Origin: Schistocephalus solidus
Lineage: Eukaryota > Platyhelminthes > Cestoda > Diphyllobothriidea > Diphyllobothriidae
Assembly (NCBI GenBank): GCA_017591395.1
Contig: WEDG01007566.1
Coordinates: 62,001 to 126,000, forward strand
DNA: 64,000 bases
Reading direction: 5' to 3'
Shown: in pieces, positions 56,228 through 64,000 of the stretch
Position numbering within the stretch: position 1 is the stretch's first letter
Layout: every line of letters starts with the position of its first letter
Program-made: the position numbers and the translations under genes
Notes under the pieces: generated by a model
Told to the model about the DNA's origin: nothing
Database searches by the model: none
The model's input: the letters and a program-made list of their open reading frames with translations, nothing else

Positions 56228-57325
56228 ATGATCTTTGCCACCTGCCAGCTACAAGAGAAGGGCCAGGAGATGCGAACTCACCTATACACTACCTTCGTGG
56301 ATCTGACGAAAGCCTTTGACATGGTTTATCGCGATGGACTGTGGAAAGTAATGCAGAAATTCGGCTGTCCTGAGCAGTTCACGCACATGGTGCATCAGCT
56401 TCATGACAGGATGACGGCGCGCGTCACGGACAACGGGATGGTATCCGAAGCATTCACAGTGACCAACGGAGTGAAGCAGGGCTGCGTTTTGGCTCCCACC
56501 CTGTTCAGTCCCATGTTCTCGGCTATGCTGATGGACGCCTACAGTGATGAACAGCCTGGGATCCGCATCGCCTATAGAACTGACGGACACCTTCTTAACA
56601 GTCGGCATATGAAGGCTTAAACACGCGTGTCTACGACTACAGTCAATGACTGGCTCTTCGCGGATGACTGCGCCCTTAACACGGTGACGGAGGAGGAAAT
56701 GCAAAGGAGTATGATCCTCTTTGACGCAGGCTGCAACGATTTTGGATTAACAATCAGTACAGCCAAAACGGTTGTCATGCACCAGCCGCCACCCAGCGCG
56801 GAATACATTGCTCCTCGAATCAATGTCAACGGTGCTCAACTCAAGAAGGTGGAAACATTCGCTTATCTAGGGTGCACGCTGTCACGCAACACGAGAATCG
56901 ATGACGAGGTTGCCCAACGGATCTCCAAAGATAGTCAGGCATTTGGCCGGTTGCAGTCCTCCATGCGGCATCGCCACGGTATTCACCTAAACACCAAACT
57001 GAAGATGTACAAGGTCGTAACCTTGGTGATACTCCTTTACGGAGCGGGGACCTGGACCGTCTACTCGAACCAAGTCAGGAAGCTGAATCACTTTCCATCT
57101 CAGCTGCCTCCGCAGAATACTGAAGCTGAGATGGCAAGACAGGATCACAGACACAGAAGTCTTGGAGCGGACCGGAATCCTCAGCATCCACGCCATGCTG
57201 AGGCAAGTTCAACTGCGATGGAGCGGCCACCTGGTAAGAATGGACGACAAGTGACTACCGAAACGACTTTTATACGGCAACTGCAAATCAACCCGGCAAC
57301 CTGGGAGGATCTCGACCAGAACTGA
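56228..57325 (+). pseudogene. LINE-A reverse transcriptase
   Basis: 56228-56620: LYTTFVDLTKAFDMVYRDGL, HQLHDRMTARVTDNG, VTNGVKQGCVLAPTLFSPMF. 56627-57325: [20 protein letters not shown] (catalytic FADD), [41 protein letters not shown] frameshift lies between the two frames at about 56620, an in-frame stop near 56208 and another frameshift near 57100. Inactive. Confidence 0.85.
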
Positions 57326-57343
57326 CCTGCTTGGAGAAGGACA

Positions 57344-58264
57344 GTGAAGACAGGGGCAGCAAATAACGAAGCCAACAGGATCGCCGTCACCAAGACCAAA
57401 AGAGTGGCACTAAAGTTACCAGCGCCCTGGACCAACACCGCCAATGCTCAGGACCTGCCAACACGCCCGCGTTGTCAACGCATCTTCCGCACACAAATCG
57501 GCCTGGTTGGACATCTTCGGACGCAATGCACCAACAATCCAACAATTCCAATTTCTGCGTCAAATTTTGCCAACCATCCTTCAGACTCCCCCACCCTCAC
57601 TCCTGACATCAATTCTATTACTCTCACAATCATAGAGACCACATCCCAATACTCATCGCCTGTTCCCCCCAACACGGAAACCACCACCGCCTTCGCCTTC
57701 ACTACCACCACCAACATCAGCGATGCGGACTCTCTCCTAAACTGTCCTCAATGCGACCACACATTCACCTCACGCATTGGCCTGGTCGGTCACTTGCGAA
57801 TCCATCGTACAGAGACTGGTGAACCATTGCTTGGAGCACCAACACACAGCAGAGATCGCCGACTCCACTGCCCTCATGGTCCTCGTGCATTCACTCATCA
57901 CATGAGCCTTTTCGGTCACATGCGCATTTATGACAGTGGAATTCACCGCAATGCCGACAACACCGATACCCCATGCACACCCTCCGCTTCAGCCATTCTT
58001 ACCACCACTGCCACCCCCACTTCCATGAATGACATCCCCCCAGCCTCTAACGATTTCTCCTGCCCACACTGCGCCCGCAACTTCAACTCATTCATCGGCC
58101 TGGTCAGTCACCTGCGAATCCATCGTACGGAGGCTGGTGAACCAGTGCCTGGGGCTCCGACATACAGTCACCGCGCCCGCCTCCACTGCCCTCACTGCTC
58201 CCGCACATTTACACACCGCATGGGCCTATTAGGACACATGTTCCTCCACGACAACCTGCGGTAA
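57344..58264 (+). pseudogene. LINE-A C-terminal C2H2 zinc-finger array
   Basis: A 306-codon frame that continues the RT ORF. Finger-like units in order: [20 protein letters not shown] (first Cys lost), [40 protein letters not shown] (second Cys lost), CPHCARNFNSFIGLVSHLRI, CPHCSRTFTHRMGLLGHMFL. Ser/Thr/Pro-rich linkers separate them. It would be annotated as a zinc-finger gene in isolation, but its position after the RT and the matching finger at 5.05 kb show it belongs to the LINE. Confidence 0.8.
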
Positions 58265-59150
58265 ACCACCAGAGACTAAGCTACATCAGCGCACACCATT
58301 TACACTAATACATAGACAACAACCTCACAATCATCATAATGTACCTAAAAAACGAAGGTTTCCTAGAAACCATGGCTTGAAAAGCTGCCAATCTGACGCT
58401 TACACCAGACCACGCCATCGGCCCAGTGTGAGTGCTGTGTGTGTCGAGTGGCTGACCAGTGGACTGGGAGTCAGACGGCGATGGCTCCTCCATATCCCCT
58501 GCTTGAGTGAATCCTGGTGTGCGCGTTATGGGGGCCAGGTAGTGCTGTGGCGCGCGAAGACGGGTACGCCGACCCATCAGCCAATGTGTCCAATCTCACA
58601 TCAGACAACTGACTTGCTCGGATGGTTGTCTGATAATGGGGTGTGGGAGAGAGTGAGGTCAACAGCTCAGCGCATTTTCCTCTCTATAAACAAGTTGACG
58701 TGCTTGAAACCATCACGGTGCGCTAAAAGCCGTGGCTTGGAAGGTTACCAACTGACGGGATAACTCGGACCGCATGGTCAGCCCAATATGTGTTTTGTGT
58801 GGTGGTTGAATGGCGGACTGAGAGTCTGGCTGCAATGGCTCCTTCTTAATGTGGCCCTTATGGCACTCCCACTCCGTGGGATCCGAGCCAGTTGTTGTGG
58901 TACACCCATGGGTTGCTACGGCTGCGCCAGCCACCTGCTCCCGCTCCCATCTCCGGTCTTCTTGACTCTCTCATGGCACCGGGCTCAGGTGGGGGAGTAG
59001 GAGAGAGTGCGGTAGCTGCAGCACAAGGCTACCATATATTAAAACTAATTCACGCGCAAGTCACCGTCCCTGCACCACCTGGTGTGGAGCATACGGTGTT
59101 CCTCGTCGAAATCGACGGTCGAACTGTCATCTGTCTCTTAGAGCATGCAA
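58265..59150 (+). repeat. LINE-A 3' UTR
   Basis: Contains two related stretches (58340-58570 and 58720-58870; both with CATGGCTTGAAAAG- or CGTGGCTTGGAAGG-like starts and GTGTTTTGTG/GTGTGTGTCG). It ends with the block also found at 5180-5400 and 29290-29420. Frames here are not genes. Confidence 0.65.
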
Positions 59151-59283
59151 CATAATGTTTCCCATTGATCGAACTGTATTTTTAAAAATAAACGTTTCCT
59201 TGGACACCTTGTTTCTTCTAGCCTAGTCGGCCTTCTTGACCTCCTGAAGTAGCCTAGTTGTCTGAAAAGTTTGCCAACCCCTG

Positions 59284-59327
59284 TTCTAGACCTTTCTACC
59301 GAGAACACGTGGTTAGAACTTTCTACA
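59284..59327 (-). repeat. start of a Gypsy-type LTR
   Basis: On the minus strand an A/G-rich polypurine tract (AGGAGGAAGCAA, 59339-59328) is followed by TGTAGAAAGTTCTAACCACG, the usual PPT-then-TG start of a 3' LTR. The hAT insertion interrupts it after 44 bases. Confidence 0.5.
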
Positions 59328-59339
59328 TTGCTTCCTCCT

Positions 59340-59700
59340 ATAAAAAGAGTCTGCTGTCCCCAGCAGCATCGTTTAGTTTGGTAGCCGATCCGCCTTCAGG
59401 AAATACCTCTACAAGTATTTCAATTTGTTGATCATCGCTGAAGAACTTGGGCAGCGCGTAGCCACCTTCCAGGTGAACCTCTAGGTAGTGCTCAACTAAG
59501 TAAGTTTCATCCTGGTGAGACGGGCTTGCTTGCAGCTCCTAATGGTCGGTATTATCGCCTGCCAGAGATCCTGGCTTGAGGTGGTTAAAATGGACGTAAA
59601 ACTCTTTGGACTACGGTGTATCTTGGTGGCGGATGAGGCAGGTCGTGTTTGACAGTACTCGAGTAACGACATAAGGACCAACCCACGCATGATTATATTA
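59340..59700 (-). pseudogene. Gypsy-like integrase C-terminus
   Basis: Minus-strand translation GPYVVTRVLSNTTCLIRHQD then KEFYVHFNHLKPGSLAGDNT is the end of a Gypsy pol (GPF-V---L---TCLIR--). There is a stop in the middle. The frame closing ...DAAGDSRLFL lies directly before the polypurine tract. Only this end of the element remains. Confidence 0.65.
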
Positions 59701-59756
59701 AGGGGATACCCCAGCAGGCAGTTATGAGTAGCATTACACATGGGTACACCCTCGGT

Positions 59757-60125
59757 CGAGACACTGGCACCTCTTGGACTATGTTCTCGTCGGGAGGCCA
59801 GATCGACAGGACGTGGTGTTGACAAAGGCGATCCCCGGCGCCGACGGATGTACGGATCACCACCTCGTCATCTCCAAGATGAGGCTTCGTCTGCCACCAC
59901 GCATGAGGCCCCAAAGTAAGCGACCAAAAGGTAAGTTGAACACTGCTTTGTTGAATATGCCTGCTCACCATCTCCATTTCAGCAACGAACTGGCCAACCG
60001 ACTAGCTAACATTCCAGTCGCCGACGTGGACATCTCCGTAGAGAACTGCTGGTGTCAGCTGAGGAACACCATCCAATCCACCGCCCTGAATGTCCTTGGC
60101 CGCGCACATCATCAGCACCAAGACT
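59757..60125 (+). pseudogene. LINE-A endonuclease C-terminal fragment
   Basis: RHWHLLDYVLVGRPDRQDVV, LTKAIPGADGCTDHHLVISK, then ALLNMPAHHLHFSNELANRL and GRAHHQHQDW. This is the AP-endonuclease end and following linker of LINE-A. 'CTDHHLV' is the SDH-equivalent catalytic motif. It stops abruptly at 60125 where the plus-strand LINE-B begins, so LINE-B inserted into it or truncated it. Confidence 0.75.
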
Positions 60126-60660
60126 GGTCAAGGTCAAGGTCGAAGGCGGTTGGTTCAAATTTGAAGATAAGGGAATTCTCGAATTTAAACCAATTTCTTC
60201 GTTTCCTCTAGAAAATATTAGCTTAATTATTGACACTTTATTGTGTTTATACCTCATTATCAGCTGCACACACCTGCAGTTATTGCAATTACAAAAGTGA
60301 GAAATATACATTTTTAAACTTTTTCTCCCTACATAGCCTCATTAAAGTTCTCGCAGATTTACGTCAAAAGGATGGAATCGAAAGGTTAATTCTAGAAATA
60401 AAGTTGAAATTTGTAAGTTTACCTTATTTCCAGCGAAGAAAAATTTGCAGTAACTGGTATACCAGTTGATATAATTTTTCATCCTGCATAGCCTCTTCGC
60501 TAATTCTATTTTCAGTTTAAACTCGTTACCTAGCAGATATTTGCTTGCAGTGCCTTGTTTAAAACACGTATTTCAAATATTTAATCTTTTATTCCGCAAA
60601 ACGTCACTAGTGACAATTTTCCTTCAGTATTATCGATTTGAAAAATACTTATATTTTAAA

Positions 60661-61766
60661 ATCAATATGAAACCCCAGTCAGTGCTTAGACGCAAACATC
60701 CTCTTCGCGTAAAACGTCTACTAGCGCAACCCACCTTAAGCATAAGGAAATTAGACCTTGACGCCCTGGAAAACATGAATACCTTTATGTCTAAATATGG
60801 TTCTTTCTTCACGATCCTTGGTACCATTTTTGAGGGAAAGTTGTCATCACTCACTTCTCAACAATGCGTGAAACTAGAGCCTTTTATAAACATGGTCAGT
60901 ACCGAGTCAATTGACCGACATAAGAGAAGTTTCAATTTTCTTTTAAAAAACTTCCCCAAGAGTAAAATCCTCCTGGACGTTGCATTTCATTTCCTTTACT
61001 CATGCGGCTTTAACTTTTAAGTCACTGAAGCTAAAAAGGTTGTCTTCCCGTAGCAAAAACCCGCCTATTCTGGTCAAACGTTTTTCAGCGATTGAAGTTG
61101 ACCTTATTTTCTCTAAGCATGAGCGCTCAGCTCAATATTTGAAAAAAATTAGTTGTTTATCTGTAGGGATAAAACCCCAATGGAAGTCAAGTCAAGTCAA
61201 GTTTATTAAGGGAAAGATAGGCAAACGCCTTTGAACTCCCTCTTGGTTAGAGCATGGCTAAAAAGCCTTTGAAACGTTGGGTTTCACCCTCATTAGCAAA
61301 CAAGAAGCCTTGGTCTACACCTTCAATACCAAAAGTTATCTCAGAGGTTTGTCCTGTAGCTAAAGCAAGCCCACGGCCCTCCGGATCGACAGGAATTTCG
61401 ATTCCAGCTGAATCTTCACCCGTTAACCTTGTTCCTGGTTTGAGTGAAATTGTGTCAACGCCACTTCTTTCTCATCCCAAGCAAACCATGCCTGCTATAG
61501 CTGCCAAATCTACTAAACCTAAGAAAACTCCTAGTAAATCTGAATCATTGGCTAATCCAGGCATTAAAATCAGTAATGTCATTACCGATGGGAAACCTGC
61601 TAACCCCTCAGCATCTACAACAGCTGCGAACGCTAATGTTAGCACTCTTCCAAACCCAAGAGTTGGCCGAAATCCCCAAATAATTAACGCTTCTTATTAT
61701 GTTACCAGTTTTTCAAAATCATTTATTCCTTTTTCAAATGCACGTTTTTCCGCCAATTTATGCTAA
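60661..61766 (+). pseudogene. LINE-B ORF1 (gag-like)
   Basis: 60667-61020: KPQSVLRRKHPLRVKRLLAQ, DALENMNTFMSKYGSFFTIL, LSSLTSQQCVKLEPFINMVS. A frameshift leads to SKNPPILVKRFSAIEVDLIF. After a small insertion, 61254-61766 is Pro/Ser-rich. I see no zinc knuckle, RRM or esterase motif; function is assigned only by position before EN/RT. Confidence 0.6.
61182..61275 (-). repeat. 95-bp LINE-D 3'-end insertion
   Basis: Absent from the minus LINE-B copy (which reads CCCCAATGGAACGTCGGG straight through). On the minus strand it matches the last bases of LINE-D (AACCAAGAGGGAGTTCAAAG, CCTATCTTTCCCTTAATAAA) and ends in (CTTGA)n, as the LINE-D at 41277 ends in (CTGAA)n. Confidence 0.8.
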
Positions 61767-62079
61767 CTTCCCTCAAAATCTCATTTCTATGCCACCCATA
61801 TCTTTCAAACGCCACAATATAACCTTCCTTTCCAAGGTTTTCATCCAAATATGCCGTTGTACGATCCAAACTTTTTCCGCGAGCTATTGCAGAGCCTCAC
61901 AGAAAAAAATCCAGGCTTTTATCCCGTTAAAGATTTTTACAGACGATTTGGGCAAAGCAGAGTTGTTAAATTGGTTTTTGCCAACCACTTCACCACTGAA
62001 ACTAGCCCACTCCCACAATTCCTCTGCTTTCAAATTCGTTTCTAACAACCATTAATTTCTCCCCTTCATGTATTCAAAA

Positions 62080-63640
62080 GGAAATAGCTCACCTAAAAAA
62101 TTCACATTCGGTTGGAACTGATAACATTCCAAACTCACTTATTAAACAGTTTAGGGATTTTCCACCTTTACTAAGCAAATTATACTCAGTATTTCTCGAA
62201 AATGGTTTCTTCCCCGATTATTGGAAAACTTCTATTATAATACCATTTTTGAAATCTGGTTCCCACTCGGACATTCATAACTATCGCGGTGTTCATAAAA
62301 CGCCCTCTCTTGCTAAACTCTTCGAAAAACTAATTGCAAAATAAATCACGGATTTTTGCATAAGCAATCAAATTATCAACTTTTCCCAACACGGCTTCTT
62401 ACCGGACCGCTCTTGTGAAACCTGCCACATGTATTTTCTAAATCTACTAACCTCTCTTCGTAATGATAATCTCTCTGTGGTAGTTATCTATTTTGATCTT
62501 AGTAAGGCATTCGATAAAGTGCCTCATAAACGGCTTCTAGCTAAACTAGAAGCTATAGGATTTCGTAGTGCCCTTACTGACTTTATTAGATCATACCTAA
62601 ATGATCGAAAACAAAAAGCTTTAGTAGGGTCCTCATACTCAAGTGCTACCCCGATTGTTAGTGGTGTCCTTCAAGGTACCGTATTGGGTCCTTTGTTGTT
62701 CTTACTGTATATAAATGATATTTCATCGATAGTTAACCATTCTCAATCTTTTATTTATGCTGATGACCTCAAATGCGTGCATTCCTTCTCTAACTCTACG
62801 ACCGAACGGTACCTAGAACAAAATCATTCAGACTTAGAAGCTCTTTCAGCCTGGAGCTCCACATGGCTAATGGAGTTCTCACCTACTAAGTGTCGCTACA
62901 TGAGTTTTGGGCCTGTAAGGCTGCCGCAACCTCTTATCTTTGAAGGTTGCCCTATGATTGAATGTTCCTCCATCAAGGACTTGGGCTTAAGCTTCACAAA
63001 TAAATTAGATCTTTCGCCTCATGCCGATAGAATTACGGCCAAAGCTGCTCAGATTTGCGGCTTTATTTCTTATAATTTCTACCTTCCTGAAATTAATTAA
63101 GACATTATCGTATGTTTGTACTTCCCATTCTTGAATTTGCTGTCCTTTCTTCGGTTTAATGAACGAATCTAGCCAATCAAAAATTGAAAATGTCCAAAGA
63201 CATTTCACAAAAAACTCCTATTTCCGACTCTTTTAACTTCTTCCTACTCAACAAGATGCCAGCTAATGAAGCTAAAATGTCTTTGGGTCAGGAGACTTGA
63301 AGCAGGCTTTTGTCTCATTTTCCAACTAAATAATAGTTACACTCTCCCCAAGCTTTCTGTCATTACCCCCGTTAGTCTTCCTTATAACCTTAGAAATTCT
63401 GCACTAATAATACCTCTACCTACATCCTCCACGTGTAAACGCTCTCTGGTCTTTGCTTCTTGGTATAGTTTTCTTTGGAATAACTTGCCAATTGCAATTA
63501 GGTCGTTAACTAGTCTATCTGCATTCAAGCGAAGAATGCACATTTATCTTAACACTGATTCTATTAACCTTTTATTTTCCTCATCTTTTCCCAGTAGCTT
63601 TCCCCATGACTCGGAGAAAGGACCGACGAGAATTTAAGTG
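62080..63640 (+). pseudogene. LINE-B reverse transcriptase, plus copy
   Basis: The main frame, 62429-63100, has VVIYFDLSKAFDKVPHKRLL, GVLQGTVLGPLLFLLYINDI and FIYADDLKCVHSFSN (YADD intact). It stops at LPEIN where the minus copy reads on, and the C-terminus resumes at 63266-63637 after frameshifts. The N-terminal RT (62080-62420) is readable but broken by a stop near 62342. Confidence 0.82.
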
Positions 63641-64000
63641 ACCCTCTTAAAACTATATTTTCGCTACCTCTGGTCACCCATGAACTATGATGTCTCCTTA
63701 TATCACCAGTCATCCAAACTATGACGTCATTCGAACGTACACATTCGGTGGTCCACAGTCTAAAATGCTACCGTTTCTTCGGAGATACTAATCATCATCA
63801 GAATTCAATTCTGGATCCTAAGATGCTGAGGACTTAAGTTTATTGACGCATTTTAACTCTGCCTCCATTTTTATGGTAGGAGTTTTTTTTCACTGCCATT
63901 TTTCTATTTCACCATTAATTTTAAAACATCGCTAACTGTTGACATAGCAGGACAAGTTATGTATTTGTACATTTTATTTGCACACATTGTCATAATTTTA

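Larger units (their letters stand above)
56098..59150 (+). mobile_element. LINE-A copy inside the hAT element
   Basis: A 5'-truncated plus-strand LINE-A: RT from LLNIAGKIFARILLNR onward, a C-terminal C2H2 finger array (57344-58264), then about 0.9 kb of 3' UTR. Compared with the 4-6 kb copy it lacks the last 3' unit and the (AGT)n tail. Confidence 0.85.
55008..59283 (+). mobile_element. hAT DNA transposon (with a LINE-A inside)
   Basis: Left end CAGAGGTCGGCAAACTCCGG and right end (reverse complement) CAGGGGTTGGCAAACTTTTC form the terminal inverted repeat. The flanks TTCTACAA (55000-55007) and TTCTAGAC (59284-59291) match at six of eight positions, the 8-bp target duplication with TCTAGA core typical of hAT elements. 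The internal transposase is broken and a LINE-A occupies about 56098-59150. Confidence 0.88.
60125..64000 (+). mobile_element. LINE-B, plus copy, runs off the window
   Basis: Starts with TCAAGGTCAAGGTCGAAGGC, the same 5' end as the minus copy. Order: 5' UTR, ORF1 (60661-61766 with breaks), a junction at 61863 where the endonuclease is missing, RT (about 62080-63640), 3' UTR to the window end. The last 300 bases match 44200-44660 in reverse. Confidence 0.85.

Noticed and set aside
57344..58264. Host zinc-finger transcription factor
   Set aside because: The frame follows a LINE RT, and a related finger sits after the same RT at 5 kb.

Overview
The window looks like a piece of a large, repeat-dense flatworm nuclear genome, most likely a diphyllobothriidean tapeworm (Schistocephalus/Spirometra/Dibothriocephalus type). 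This rests on split genes with multi-kilobase introns, many non-LTR and Penelope-like retroelements, and a LINE whose reverse-transcriptase ORF ends in C2H2 fingers of a kind I associate from memory with these tapeworm genomes. Species assignment is inference. There is no prokaryotic, CRISPR or operon signal.

Three host genes can be supported. (1) Plus strand: three phase-compatible exons (7077-7174, 10753-10828, 22163-22249) of a WD40 protein resembling axonemal dynein intermediate chain DNAI4/WDR78. (2) Minus strand, 16009-16704: a scleraxis/paraxis-like bHLH factor, antisense and nested in an 11.3-kb intron of (1). (3) Minus strand, 26535-38836: a complete four-exon SNAP29-like Qb+Qc SNARE (234 codons plus stop) whose phases all agree; its 5' exon carries the NPF motif.

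From 1 to about 38 kb the remainder is intron and intergenic DNA with short retroelements: two tRNA-derived SINE families (called SINE-1 and SINE-2 here), four Penelope-like element (PLE) fragments, microsatellites, tandem repeats and telomere-like tracts. SINE-1 carries, downstream of its tRNA-like promoter, a sequence that folds as a type I hammerhead ribozyme in at least nine copies. A second hammerhead lies just downstream of a PLE endonuclease fragment at 37328-37374, and a third candidate lies at 11233-11288.

From 39 to 64 kb the DNA is a transposon graveyard. It holds LINE-B (two inverted copies, 44.1-49.4 kb minus and 60.1-64.0 kb plus, and older relatives), LINE-C (49.5-52.7 kb minus), LINE-D (41.3-43.1 kb minus) and LINE-A (56.1-59.15 kb plus, with a separate copy at 3.96-6.0 kb). 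LINE-A sits inside a hAT DNA transposon (55008-59283), which itself sits inside what looks like a Gypsy LTR. All coordinates of TE boundaries not marked by a target duplication or splice site are approximate.
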